A stretch of 64,000 bases of DNA. Origin: Coprococcus sp. Lineage in GTDB: Bacteria; Bacillota; Clostridia; Lachnospirales; Lachnospiraceae. Under the pieces are notes generated by a model. That model saw nothing but the letters and a program-made list of their open reading frames with translations, did not search any database and was not told where the DNA came from. Position numbers and translations under genes: made by a program. The stretch spans positions 1 to 64,000 of the forward strand of contig JAAWDY010000068.1 of the NCBI GenBank assembly GCA_022793995.1, given 5' to 3'. Below are positions 26,554-35,929 of this stretch, piece after piece. Numbering within the stretch: the stretch's first letter is position 1; each line of letters begins with the position of its first letter.

Positions 26554-28653
26554 TTGGGTATTTTGAAGAAAAAAATAAAAACAATTAATGAACTTGAAAG
26601 TATAATATCGCAAACTAATGGGTGTTTTTTCTATGGGGCTGGAAATATTTGTCACAAAATATTAGATTATTTAGAACAAAAAAATAAGAGGCATTATGTT
26701 AAAAATATTTTTGTGACAAGGACAGAGGAAAATCCTAAAGAGACTCATGGAATAAAAATAATTGAATATTGTGAAGAAAAGTATATAAAAGATTTTCCTT
26801 TAATAGTGGTAGTTCTATCGTCTAATATGCAAGCTGAAATTTTAAAAGATATAATACAAAGCGGTACAAATATTTTTGTAATAGATAAAAAATTTGAAGA
26901 TAATTTAGATGTTGAGTTAAAAAATACAAAATATATATGTAAAAAGAAAATACTACAGAAATATGTAGAGGATTCAAAAGGTCACGAAGAAATACAAGAT
27001 ATTCGTTTCTTTTCGCTACCTTATTGGGATGCATATTCTCCGTTTAGTGCAGTACCTTGCCTGGTTGCCCGTCTACAGCAAGAAGGCTATAGTGTCGGGC
27101 AAGCTGATTTGGGAATTTTATGTACACATTGGATTATAAAGTATAAGTGGAGACAAGCGGCGGATTTATGTATTACACGAGAGTTTTATGATCAAAATGT
27201 CAAAGATTATAAAAAGAACTTATATAATTCATATGAAGAATTTTTAGATGATATGTGGTTTTTTAAAAGCAATATTTTTAATGTCGAGTTTGTGAAAAAG
27301 AAATATATATTTATGAACCCGGTACAAAAAAGGATAGTGGATGCTTTTTATGAAAAGGTATGTAATCTTGAGTATACCGGATTTGATTTTGAACAATGCC
27401 ACGATCTTATGAAATATGTAGATGATTATAGCCAAACAGACTTTTTGGAAAAGATTATATCGAAAGAAATAATTCGTGTATTTCGAGGTCTTCCTCAAAT
27501 TATTGGTCTTTCTGTAACTAGTACAGAACAATTTTTGCCTGCTTGCTTACTTGCAAAGGTAATTAAAGAAATTTGGCCCGGTAAAATTATTATAATGGGA
27601 GGTAGTTGTGCTGATTTGTTTATAAAGAGTCAGTATAAATCCAAAAGAGATATATATCATTATTTTGATTATGTAATTGCAGGTGAAGGTGAGACTTCTA
27701 TTTCCATGTTATTGAATTATTTGATTAAAGGGATAGGTAGCATTGATAAGATTCCTAATCTTGTTCATATTGATGATATGGGAAATCCTGTTTTTGCAAA
27801 AAGAATAGTAGAAGAAGTAGATTCATTACCAGTGCCATGTTACGAGGGTCTTGATTTGAAGATGTATTTATCGCCTGAACCGATATTGCCTTACCAATCT
27901 TCTCGTGGATGCCATTATGGATATTGTGCTTTTTGTAATCATGACGAAAGTTATAGACACCATTATAGATCTAAGGATATGAAGAAGGTAGTGAAAGAAT
28001 TAATTTATTTATCAGAAAAATATAAAGTTCAAAACATACAGTTTGTTGATGAAGCCATAAGACCAGACTGTTTCCGTGATATGGTAAATGAAATGGATAA
28101 GTATAAAGAATTTAAGCATATTAATTGGTTTTTCTATTCCAGGGTAAGTCGACAATATGATGAAAATATAGTTGAAAGGGCGTTTAAAAATGGGTGCAAA
28201 ATGGTTATGTTTGGTGTGGAAAGCTTTAATCAACGTTTGTTAAATTTTATACGTAAAGGAATTGACGCTGAAACATCAAAATATTGTTTGAAATTATTTC
28301 ATCAAAAAGGAATAAAGACGTATGTATGGCTTATGTGTAATCTTCCTTCTGAAACTTTAGAGGAGGCTAAACAAGATCTCGAAAGTGTGCATGAAATGGA
28401 AACGCAGATTGATGCGTTTAGTGTAGGTCCATTTCTTTTAACTAGGAATACAGATATGTATACGGAACTCTCTAAGTTTAATATTATATCTATAGATGAA
28501 AAAGAAGCTTATAGATTTATGTCTCACAATAAAGGAGTGGTGATAGATAAGGATGCAATGCTCAGATTTTATGAACAAGAGTATAGAAAATATCAGATGG
28601 ATTGTTTCTCGACTGGAAATCGGTATACATTATTTTGGGAAAGTATGATGTAG
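26554..28653 (+). CDS. Cobalamin-type radical SAM enzyme with N-terminal Rossmann-like module
   Basis: 699 residues from a TTG start behind GGGAAGGAG. Residues about 15-125 are the shared Rossmann-like module (CFFYGAGNICHKILDYL). Residues about 145-400 resemble a B12-binding domain (SAVPCLVARLQQEGYSVGQADLG; GLSVTSTEQFLPACLLAKVI; IIIMGGSCADLF; DYVIAGEGETS), but the classical DxHxxG cobalt-ligand motif is not seen. The radical SAM core has SSRGCHYGYCAFCNH, a CX4CX2C cluster site rather than the common CX3CX2C. It is followed by VQFVDEAIRP and MVMFGVESFNQRLLNFIRKGI. Relatives methylate or rearrange peptides, sugars or lipids. Context gives either the 29-residue peptide or a glycan as substrate. 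Confidence 0.8.
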   Translation: MGILKKKIKTINELESIISQTNGCFFYGAGNICHKILDYLEQKNKRHYVKNIFVTRTEENPKETHGIKIIEYCEEKYIKDFPLIVVVLSSNMQAEILKDIIQSGTNIFVIDKKFEDNLDVELKNTKYICKKKILQKYVEDSKGHEEIQDIRFFSLPYWDAYSPFSAVPCLVARLQQEGYSVGQADLGILCTHWIIKYKWRQAADLCITREFYDQNVKDYKKNLYNSYEEFLDDMWFFKSNIFNVEFVKKKYIFMNPVQKRIVDAFYEKVCNLEYTGFDFEQCHDLMKYVDDYSQTDFLEKIISKEIIRVFRGLPQIIGLSVTSTEQFLPACLLAKVIKEIWPGKIIIMGGSCADLFIKSQYKSKRDIYHYFDYVIAGEGETSISMLLNYLIKGIGSIDKIPNLVHIDDMGNPVFAKRIVEEVDSLPVPCYEGLDLKMYLSPEPILPYQSSRGCHYGYCAFCNHDESYRHHYRSKDMKKVVKELIYLSEKYKVQNIQFVDEAIRPDCFRDMVNEMDKYKEFKHINWFFYSRVSRQYDENIVERAFKNGCKMVMFGVESFNQRLLNFIRKGIDAETSKYCLKLFHQKGIKTYVWLMCNLPSETLEEAKQDLESVHEMETQIDAFSVGPFLLTRNTDMYTELSKFNIISIDEKEAYRFMSHNKGVVIDKDAMLRFYEQEYRKYQMDCFSTGNRYTLFWESMM

Positions 28654-28766
28654 CAATGAAATAATTTCTACTTTTAGTGAGCAAGAGGGAGAGACATATT
28701 AGCATTATAAAACCATTCTATAAAAAAATTATTGGGTTTCCTTTAGGGTGAAAAGAGGAAATTTAT

Positions 28767-29813
28767 ATGCATACTGAAAATACAAACTTAAAGAGCAAGG
28801 TTATGATTTACGGTGCGGGGGATTATGGGAAGCGCCTATATCATTTTATGAGAGACATGGAATGTAAAATTGATTTTTTCTGTCAGACTAAAAGTGATGA
28901 GACAAAATATTATGACAACATAAAAATCATTAGTGTGGAACAATTGCTTGAGATGTCGAATGAGAATATAATACAAGTTTTGATAGCAATGAAAGATACT
29001 GAGGTTAGTGCGCAGATAAAGGGATATTTGCTCGATAGGATATCTACAAATACATACGTATATGAATGTGGCAATTTTATTAACCAAAATATAACAGATG
29101 CTATTGGAGAAAAGAATTTTCAGTGTAATGTATGTGGAAAAACTGTAAAAGAATTTAAACAAGGTGGATTTTATTCTAAAGTTTTTTACAAATACCATAT
29201 TATAGGCGGTGGATTAAGGGATAATGTGATTTGTCCATTTTGTGGTGCAATAGACAGGGTTCGTTGGCAGTATCGAGTTTTAGGAAAATATATGTCAGGA
29301 ATTTTTAATGATAAATGTACTGTATTACATTTTGCCCCAGAATCAGAGATTAGCAAAAGAATACAAGCTAATGTTTTGTGTGATTATTATGCGGGAGATA
29401 TCGTACAGGGAAGGTCAATGCATGTTGTAGATGTCACTAATATTCAATTTAGAGATGACTTTTTTGACTATATCATTATAAATCATGTTTTAGAACATAT
29501 AGAAAACGAGAAAAAAGCTATTTCTGAGATAAAAAGAGTACTTAAGCCGAAGGGAAAAATTATGCTGTCGTTTCCGATTTGTACAGATATAGATACTTAC
29601 GAGAACATGGATATAAAAACTTCTGGAGAAAGACTTAACGAATATGGACAAGAGGATCATGTGAGATTATACGGAAAAGATTTTAAAACGAGATTAGAGA
29701 ATTATGGGTTGAAAGTAACTGTTTTTTCGCCACAAAACGAATGTAGTAAAGAAGAAATAGTAAAATATGGTTTCATTTATGATGATGTTTTGATGTTATG
29801 TACTTTATTCTAA
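28767..29813 (+). CDS. Zinc-ribbon SAM methyltransferase with N-terminal Rossmann-like module
   Basis: 348 residues. Residues 10-115 are the shared module (VMIYGAGDYGKRLYHFM, IDFFCQTKSDE), closest to that of the FkbM protein. A treble-type zinc site follows with CNVC (about 121-124) and CPFC (about 155-158). Then comes a class I methyltransferase core: VLHFAPE in place of the usual glycine loop, YYAGDI, VDVTNIQFRDDFFDYIIINHVLEHI and LKPKGKIMLSFP. The family is common in capsule and glycan loci. The ATG at 28767 follows AGAGGAAA. The 113-bp gap before it has no gene. Confidence 0.82.
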   Translation: MHTENTNLKSKVMIYGAGDYGKRLYHFMRDMECKIDFFCQTKSDETKYYDNIKIISVEQLLEMSNENIIQVLIAMKDTEVSAQIKGYLLDRISTNTYVYECGNFINQNITDAIGEKNFQCNVCGKTVKEFKQGGFYSKVFYKYHIIGGGLRDNVICPFCGAIDRVRWQYRVLGKYMSGIFNDKCTVLHFAPESEISKRIQANVLCDYYAGDIVQGRSMHVVDVTNIQFRDDFFDYIIINHVLEHIENEKKAISEIKRVLKPKGKIMLSFPICTDIDTYENMDIKTSGERLNEYGQEDHVRLYGKDFKTRLENYGLKVTVFSPQNECSKEEIVKYGFIYDDVLMLCTLF

Positions 29814-29832
29814 AAGTTTATATATAATATTA
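29813..29832 (+). repeat. AT-rich 20-bp repeat, right copy
   Basis: AAAGTTTATATATAATATTA starts in the stop codon of the zinc-ribbon methyltransferase and matches 23908-23927 with one mismatch. Confidence 0.45.
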
Positions 29833-30162
29833 ATAAAAGAAAATATGAAAAGCAGAATAGGGTTTCATAACCCCATGGGTGTCTTTTGCAGAAAGGTGGA
29901 TATAGTGTGAAGGAAAGTAAATTAAGCCAAAAATGTGAAATAGATACAAAACAAGGCTCACACCGTGGACCTGAATAAGAGTATTCCCACCTTGATAAAA
30001 GATGCGCACCTGCATATCAACAACAAATGGGTGGGTGCATTTGACATTGATGTCAGGAATGCCTTATAAAATCAAGTCTATTGTAACACGAAAACTTGAA
30101 GGTGTGAACCACTTTCATTACTATTTGTGCCGCCAGCCAAAGGCGGCGGAATGGAGATTATT
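29833..30162. other. Gene-poor scar between the AT-rich block and ugd
   Basis: 330 bp with no convincing gene. A GGGTT/AACCC hairpin lies near 29862. A 34-codon frame starting GTG at 29965 (...TLIKDAHLHINNKWVGAF...) and ending at 30069 looks like a worn coding remnant, but I cannot place its family. Just before ugd, a CCGCC/GGCGG hairpin (30130-30148) could end transcripts from the left. Base composition returns toward the genome norm across this stretch, so it may be the right-hand junction of the acquired block. Confidence 0.5.
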
Positions 30163-31500
30163 ATGAAAATATCAGTTATAGGAACGGGATATGTTGGCCT
30201 TGTCACAGGTACATGTTTTTCCGAAACAGGTAACATGGTTTGGTGTGTAGATGTCGACGAACAGAAAATCGAGAACTTGAAGAGGGGGATAATACCGATC
30301 TATGAACCTGGTCTTGAAGAAATGATAAAAAATAATTTTGCGATGGGGCATTTACATTTTACAGCAGATATCAATGAAGCTTTAAAGGAAACGGATATAT
30401 GCTTTATTGCTGTGGGAACGCCAATGGGTGAGGACGGGAGCGCAGATCTACAATATGTAAAAAAAGCCGCGACAAGCATAGGGCAGGGTATGACTCGTCA
30501 TATGTATGTGGTGGATAAATCTACTGTTCCTGTAGGAACAGCGGGAATGGTACGTGATGTCATACAAAGTGAGCTTGACAAAAGGGAGGTCAATCTGACA
30601 TTTGATGTGATTTCAAATCCTGAATTTCTCAAGGAAGGTACAGCTGTATCTGATTGTCTGAAGCCGGACCGTATTGTTATTGGAACAGATAGCGAGAAAG
30701 CTGTGAAGGTGATGAAAGAATTATACAGCGCTCTTGTTAAAAGAGACGACAATTTTATATTTATGGATATTGCGAGCGCTGAAATGACGAAATACACTGC
30801 GAATGCAATGTTGGCAACCAAAATAAGTTTTATGAACGAAATAAGTAATATCTGTGAAAGAGTTGGTGCAGATGTTGATAAGGTAAGACTGGGGATCGGA
30901 AGCGATTCAAGAATCGGATATAGCTTTATTTATCCAGGATGCGGATACGGGGGAAGTTGTTTCCCAAAAGATGTTCAGGCTTTAATCAGGACAAGCCGTG
31001 CAATGGGATATGAACCAGATATTTTGGGCGCAGTTGAAAAAGTAAATTTTGAACAAAAGAAGGTTATTCCGGAAAAAATCAAGAAGAGGTTTGGAGAAGA
31101 TTTGACCGGGAAGAAATTTGCTGTATGGGGACTTGCTTTTAAACCGAACACGGATGATATGCGTGAATCAGCAGCGATTACGATCATTAACGAACTTACA
31201 AGGTGCGGAGCGGAGATTGCTGCTTATGATCCGAAAGCAGTAGATGAGGCGAAAAATTGTTATTTAAAAGATAACGCAAGAGTCAGTTATGCTGACAATA
31301 AATACGAGGCGCTTAAAAGAGCGGATGCATTGATATTGATTACAGAATGGATAGAATTCCGGCAGCCTGATTTTGAGGAGATAAAAGAGCTGCTTAATCA
31401 GCCCATAATATTTGATGGAAGAAATCAATATGACAGAAATGTCTTAAAAGACAAAAAAATAGAATACTATCCGATTGGCGTAAAAGTAGAATCAAATTAG
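30163..31500 (+). CDS. ugd: UDP-glucose 6-dehydrogenase
   Basis: Oxidises UDP-glucose to UDP-glucuronate with two NAD+, supplying acidic sugar for surface polymers. The ATG at 30163 follows TGGAG and begins KISVIGTGYVGLVTGTCFSETGN, the NAD-binding loop. It gives 445 residues. An upstream GTG and ATG in the same frame are rejected because the first lies on a hairpin. The catalytic cysteine is in YPGCGYGGSCFPKDVQAL (about residue 265), with the lysine in the same motif. FKPNTDDMRESAA marks the UDP-binding domain. It heads the second, less AT-rich half of the glycan locus. Confidence 0.95.
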   Translation: MKISVIGTGYVGLVTGTCFSETGNMVWCVDVDEQKIENLKRGIIPIYEPGLEEMIKNNFAMGHLHFTADINEALKETDICFIAVGTPMGEDGSADLQYVKKAATSIGQGMTRHMYVVDKSTVPVGTAGMVRDVIQSELDKREVNLTFDVISNPEFLKEGTAVSDCLKPDRIVIGTDSEKAVKVMKELYSALVKRDDNFIFMDIASAEMTKYTANAMLATKISFMNEISNICERVGADVDKVRLGIGSDSRIGYSFIYPGCGYGGSCFPKDVQALIRTSRAMGYEPDILGAVEKVNFEQKKVIPEKIKKRFGEDLTGKKFAVWGLAFKPNTDDMRESAAITIINELTRCGAEIAAYDPKAVDEAKNCYLKDNARVSYADNKYEALKRADALILITEWIEFRQPDFEEIKELLNQPIIFDGRNQYDRNVLKDKKIEYYPIGVKVESN

Positions 31501-31524
31501 AAAATATATTGAAGGGAGATAAAA

Positions 31525-32529
31525 ATGAAGATATTTATTTCAGGAGTTGCAGGATTTTTGGGCAGCCATTTGGCAGACGCCATGTTGGCTGAGGGACACG
31601 AGGTAGTTGGCGTCGATAATCTCATAGGCGGTTATCTGGATAATGTTCCGGATGGAGTGGAATTTTATCAGGTTGACTGTCAATCTCTGAACACAATGAA
31701 TGAACTAATGCAGGGAGTTGATATTGTTTACCATACTGCGTGTACAGCGTATGAAGGATTGAGCGTATTCTCACCGAATCTGATCTGTCAGAATACATAT
31801 CAGATTACAGCGTCGCTGGCATCTGCCGCTGTTTCACAGGGTGTGAAGAGATTTGTGCATTGCTCTAGCATGGCCCGTTATGGGACACAGGATGTTGTAC
31901 CGTTTACGGAAGATATGATACCGAAGCCACAGGATCCATATGGAATTTCTAAGCTGGCGGCAGAAAACCTGCTTCGCTGTTTGGCAGAGGTACACGGCAT
32001 GGAATTGGTGATTGCAGTTCCTCACAATATTATTGGACCTCGTCAGAAATATGATGATCCATATCGCAATGTAGCCTCTATCATGATTAATCTGATGCTT
32101 CAAGGGCGCCAACCGATTATTTATGGGGATGGAATGCAGAAGAGATGCTTTTCTTTTGTGCAGGATGATATTGCCTGCTTAAAAGCATTGGCGTTTCAGG
32201 ACAACTGTATCGGTGAGGTCGTTAATATTGGACCGGATGAGGAGTTTGTTACAATTAATACTTTAGCTGAGACGATTGCGGACATACTGAATTTTAAATT
32301 AGAGCCAGTCTATATGTCTGGCAGACCGCAGGAGGTGAGGCTTGCAACCTGTTCAGCGGATAAAGCGAGAAGACTATTGGGATATCATACAGAATACTCT
32401 CTACGGGTTGGATTATCTGAGATGATTCAGTATATTAAGAACCGAGGGACAAAGAAATTCCGTTATCATCTTGATTTGGAAATCATAAATGACAAAACTC
32501 CTGCAACATGGAAAAATAAATTATTTTGA
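31525..32529 (+). CDS. NAD-dependent nucleotide-sugar epimerase/dehydratase
   Basis: 334 residues of the extended short-chain dehydrogenase family. NAD loop GVAGFLGSHLADAML at the N-terminus, VHCSSMARYG carrying the serine, and YGISKLAAE carrying the catalytic YxxxK (about residues 145-149). HNIIGPRQKYDDPYRNVASIM resembles UDP-glucose/UDP-glucuronate 4-epimerases and decarboxylases. Lying 25 bp after ugd, it may act on UDP-glucuronate (to UDP-galacturonate or UDP-xylose), but the precise reaction cannot be decided from sequence. Ribosome site GAAGGGAGAT. Confidence 0.85.
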   Translation: MKIFISGVAGFLGSHLADAMLAEGHEVVGVDNLIGGYLDNVPDGVEFYQVDCQSLNTMNELMQGVDIVYHTACTAYEGLSVFSPNLICQNTYQITASLASAAVSQGVKRFVHCSSMARYGTQDVVPFTEDMIPKPQDPYGISKLAAENLLRCLAEVHGMELVIAVPHNIIGPRQKYDDPYRNVASIMINLMLQGRQPIIYGDGMQKRCFSFVQDDIACLKALAFQDNCIGEVVNIGPDEEFVTINTLAETIADILNFKLEPVYMSGRPQEVRLATCSADKARRLLGYHTEYSLRVGLSEMIQYIKNRGTKKFRYHLDLEIINDKTPATWKNKLF

Positions 32530-32540
32530 GGAATTTAAAA

Positions 32541-34553
32541 ATGAGCAGACTTGGTATTTTTCAAATGAGCGACAAGGATGGAATTGTCGAGAGATATATC
32601 ACTTATTTACTGGCTGATCTAAGAAAAAACTTAGATCAGCTTGTAATCGTTGTAAATGGTACATTACAGGAAGACGAAGCTAAAAAGCTGGAACCATATG
32701 CTGAATACATATTTTATAGAAAGAATGTAGGATTTGATGCCTACGCTTTTCAACAGACCATATTAGAATTTATAGGTGTTGATGAGATTCGGCGATATGA
32801 TGAGCTGTTGTTATGCAATGATACATTCTATGGACCATTCTATCCTTTTAAAAGTGTCTTTGATGAGATGGCAGAATCTTCGGCAGATTTTTGGGGACTT
32901 ACGATGCACGCTGCGACGACTTCTGTCGGAAGCGGCTGTAAGAGGATGCAGGAACACATACAGAGCTATTTTGTTGTTTACAGAAAATCTGTGTTGTTGA
33001 GTAATGATTTTGAATTGTTCTGGCGGAATGTTAATTTTAAGCAGTACACATTTCTGGAGCTGGTATATGATTATGAAATTAGAATGACACAGTATTTCGC
33101 CTCAAAAGGGTTTACGTATGAGGCATACGTGAAGGATGGTGCATTGAATGGAAGCGAAGAATATAATTATAACCATTATGCTTTTTCGCCGTATTTGTTA
33201 ATAAAGAAATATAAGATGCCGGTTATTAAGCGGAAAGTATTTATGGAAGGAAAGAATTTGGGTATGTCGGCAGGAGAGGAGGTGGAAAAAGCTTTTCTTT
33301 ATATTGAAAGACGTACGTCTTATGATATTGACATGATTTGGAGTGATCTTCTCAGAAAAGTAAATATCACAGATATAAAGAATACTCTAAATCTGAACTA
33401 TGTACTTCCTGTTGAAAGTAATTATGAACTTCCACCAGGAAAAAGGATAGCTGTCATAGCGCATATTACTTATGATGATTTAATAGAGGATTGTATGGAA
33501 TATTTGTTGAATATTCCAGAAGAGATTGATTTATATGTTACATCTTATAAGGATAACGTTCTTCAGCGGGTTAAGGACATTGCAGAGAGTAAAAAGGCGA
33601 ATCTGTATACAAAACAGATTATTAACAGGGGGAGAGATGTAAGCGCTATATTTGTCGGCGGAAGGAATATCGTACCTGATTATGATTATATCTGTTTTGT
33701 CCATGATAAAAAGACGTCGGGCAACCGAGGACAATATATAACGGGCGCTTCTTTCCATGACTTGGTTTGGGAAAATACCGTAGGTTCTAAGGGATACATT
33801 AAAAATGTGATTCAATTATTTGAGAATAACCCAAGGCTTGGTCTTTTGTCACCACCGGAACCGCTTCACAACAATTACAGCGCAATACCAGGTAGGGAAT
33901 GGCTAACTAACTATAAAAGGACTTTTCGTGAAATGGAAAGAATGGGACTGAATGTGCCGGTAGGTGAACATAGACAGCCGTATGCCCTTTCTACGACTTT
34001 CTGGTTCAGGCGTGAGGCTTTAAGAAAAGTCTTTGAGTATCCACTACGATATGAGGATTTTATAGAAGAGCCAGTGCCGATGGACGGCGAATTAAATCAT
34101 GCATTGGAAAGAGTTGTTATCTATGCGGCTCAGGATGCGGGATATTACTCTGGTATTGTAATGAATTCTAGATATGCGTCGTTGAATATCCAGAACCTAT
34201 ATTTATTAGTAGCCAGACTGAACGTAAAAAAGATGTCTAGGCTGTGGAAATATATAGCTTCTAAAGATAGTTTTTATATTTATGGGGCTGGTGGAGAAGC
34301 ACAGATATTAAAGAGACAGATGGATGATATGGAGATTACTCCCAAAGGGTTTGTCGTGTCAGATTCACATTTTGCAACCTGTAAATCGGAATTGGAGCCA
34401 ATCATAAAGCTCAGTGATTTTCCGAAAGGAGAAGGGCTTGTCATAGCATTAAATAGAGAAAATACAAAGGAAGTAGAAAAAGAGCTGAAAAAGATAGGGA
34501 TAACTGACGTATGGTATTTTAATAACTGGGATACAGAGGAGAGCGATGGATAA
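32541..34553 (+). CDS. RgpF-like rhamnan synthesis protein with C-terminal Rossmann-like module
   Basis: 670 residues from the ATG at 32541 (GAGG at 9 nt). The N-terminal 250 residues and the segment around 300-560 carry RgpF (rhamnan synthesis F) patterns: RLGIFQMSDKDGIVERYITYLL, RKNVGFDAYAFQQTI, LLCNDTFYGPFYPF, and again IAVIAHITYDDLIEDCMEYLLNIPEE, NRGRDVSAIFVGGRNIV, DYICFVHDKKT. RgpF proteins assemble rhamnose-type cell-wall polysaccharides in streptococci and relatives. The last 95 residues (YIYGAGGEAQILKRQMDDM) are the shared module. It overlaps the next gene by 8 bp. Confidence 0.85.
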   Translation: MSRLGIFQMSDKDGIVERYITYLLADLRKNLDQLVIVVNGTLQEDEAKKLEPYAEYIFYRKNVGFDAYAFQQTILEFIGVDEIRRYDELLLCNDTFYGPFYPFKSVFDEMAESSADFWGLTMHAATTSVGSGCKRMQEHIQSYFVVYRKSVLLSNDFELFWRNVNFKQYTFLELVYDYEIRMTQYFASKGFTYEAYVKDGALNGSEEYNYNHYAFSPYLLIKKYKMPVIKRKVFMEGKNLGMSAGEEVEKAFLYIERRTSYDIDMIWSDLLRKVNITDIKNTLNLNYVLPVESNYELPPGKRIAVIAHITYDDLIEDCMEYLLNIPEEIDLYVTSYKDNVLQRVKDIAESKKANLYTKQIINRGRDVSAIFVGGRNIVPDYDYICFVHDKKTSGNRGQYITGASFHDLVWENTVGSKGYIKNVIQLFENNPRLGLLSPPEPLHNNYSAIPGREWLTNYKRTFREMERMGLNVPVGEHRQPYALSTTFWFRREALRKVFEYPLRYEDFIEEPVPMDGELNHALERVVIYAAQDAGYYSGIVMNSRYASLNIQNLYLLVARLNVKKMSRLWKYIASKDSFYIYGAGGEAQILKRQMDDMEITPKGFVVSDSHFATCKSELEPIIKLSDFPKGEGLVIALNRENTKEVEKELKKIGITDVWYFNNWDTEESDG

Positions 34554-35880
34554 AGTAATATCGGTAATTATGCCGTCTTATAACCGTGGAAGAATTATTT
34601 CCAGGGCAATAGACAGCGTGTTAAATCAATCGTTCAGGAGCTTTGAATTATTGATCGTGGACGATGCTTCTGACGACGGTACAAAGCAGATGATAGAAAA
34701 ATATCATGATAAAAGAATTCGATACTTGAAAAATAGACGTCGGCATGGAGCAGCGTTTAGCAGAAACCGAGGAATGGAAGAATCGACTGGAGAATATATA
34801 GCTTTTTTAGATACAGATAATGAATGGAAACCAGATTATCTAACGAACAGAATACATCAGATGGAAACTTTGGGAACCGACATTGCATTCGGCAGGGTCG
34901 AAAAATGGAACGAGTGCGTATCATACTGGCCGGAGGAAGAAATTGAAGAAGGAATCATAGACCATGACTGCCTGATACGGATGTTGTGCATTTACAATCC
35001 TATGGATACAAATTCTGTTGTGATAAAAAGGAAATGCTTTGAAGAAATGGGAGGATTTGATACGTCCTTTGTAAGACTCCAGGATTGGGAATACTTTTTC
35101 AAGTTGGTGCAAAGTAGAAAATATAAAGTTTCATATGACGGTAGAATTAATGTGATTTTGTATATCCAGCCTGATAGTATAGCAAATAATGGGAAATTTT
35201 GGGAAATGAGATTAAAACTCCTGAAAAAACAAATAGATTTGATATTAGATCTTGATGTAGAAAACGAGCTGATAGAGAGTTTTGAAATTTCTCCGGAAGA
35301 GGGTGGATTATCCTACTATCATTTTGATAAGGTGTTTTCACTAATACTGAAAACAGGAGGAAATACTAAAATTCAGAATTTGCTTTGGAATCAATTATCA
35401 AAGCTGAAATCACAAAAAGAGATAATGCAGGGTCAGAATTGTCTTATTGAAAACCAGAAACAATGTATTGAAAACCAGAAACAATGTATTGAAAGTCAAG
35501 GATATGGATTTAAACGTGATAATAAAATACTTGCATGTTATGAAAGATGGATGCGCAGTGAGAGTTCGGGAAAAGGAGTTGTCCAGATTCTAAGAAAACG
35601 CAACGTAACGAATATTGTAATTTATGGCATGGGATATCTGGGAAGGTCTTTAGTAGAAGTACTGAAAGATTCGTATGTACAAATCATTGGAATTATTGAT
35701 AAGAACACGAAAACCCGAGTTTCAAATGTGAAATGTATATCAGACTTAGATGAAATAGGCTCTTTTGATCAAATGGATATGATAATTGTTACCGCTATAA
35801 ATGACTTTACAGAAATTTGTTCGGAATTAAATGAACATGTCGATATACCGGTGATATCTTTAGAGGACTTAATAGTGTGA
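34546..35880 (+). CDS. GT2 glycosyltransferase with C-terminal Rossmann-like module
   Basis: 444 residues. The N-terminal 230 residues are a GT-A family 2 glycosyltransferase: VISVIMPSYNRGRIISRAIDSVLNQSF, LLIVDDASDDGT, RNRGMEESTGEYIAFLDTDNEW (the DxD-type metal site is DTDN) and LQDWEYFFKLV with the catalytic-base ED-like position as DW. A linker of IENQKQC heptads (about 296-318) leads to the shared Rossmann-like module (about 345-444, IVIYGMGYLGRSLVEVL). It probably adds one sugar of the polymer from the cytoplasmic face. Ribosome site GAGGAGAG lies inside the preceding gene. Confidence 0.88.
   Translation: MDKVISVIMPSYNRGRIISRAIDSVLNQSFRSFELLIVDDASDDGTKQMIEKYHDKRIRYLKNRRRHGAAFSRNRGMEESTGEYIAFLDTDNEWKPDYLTNRIHQMETLGTDIAFGRVEKWNECVSYWPEEEIEEGIIDHDCLIRMLCIYNPMDTNSVVIKRKCFEEMGGFDTSFVRLQDWEYFFKLVQSRKYKVSYDGRINVILYIQPDSIANNGKFWEMRLKLLKKQIDLILDLDVENELIESFEISPEEGGLSYYHFDKVFSLILKTGGNTKIQNLLWNQLSKLKSQKEIMQGQNCLIENQKQCIENQKQCIESQGYGFKRDNKILACYERWMRSESSGKGVVQILRKRNVTNIVIYGMGYLGRSLVEVLKDSYVQIIGIIDKNTKTRVSNVKCISDLDEIGSFDQMDMIIVTAINDFTEICSELNEHVDIPVISLEDLIV
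35446..35499 (+). repeat. 21-bp tandem repeat inside the GT2 linker
   Basis: Two exact 21-bp units (35446-35466, 35467-35487) and a partial third, each encoding IENQKQC. The repeat keeps frame, so copy number could change the linker between the transferase and the Rossmann-like module. Confidence 0.85.
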
Positions 35881-35929
35881 TAGCAGAGCAATAAAAAACT
35901 GTTGTCATAACAGTTACCAGGAGGGGAAT

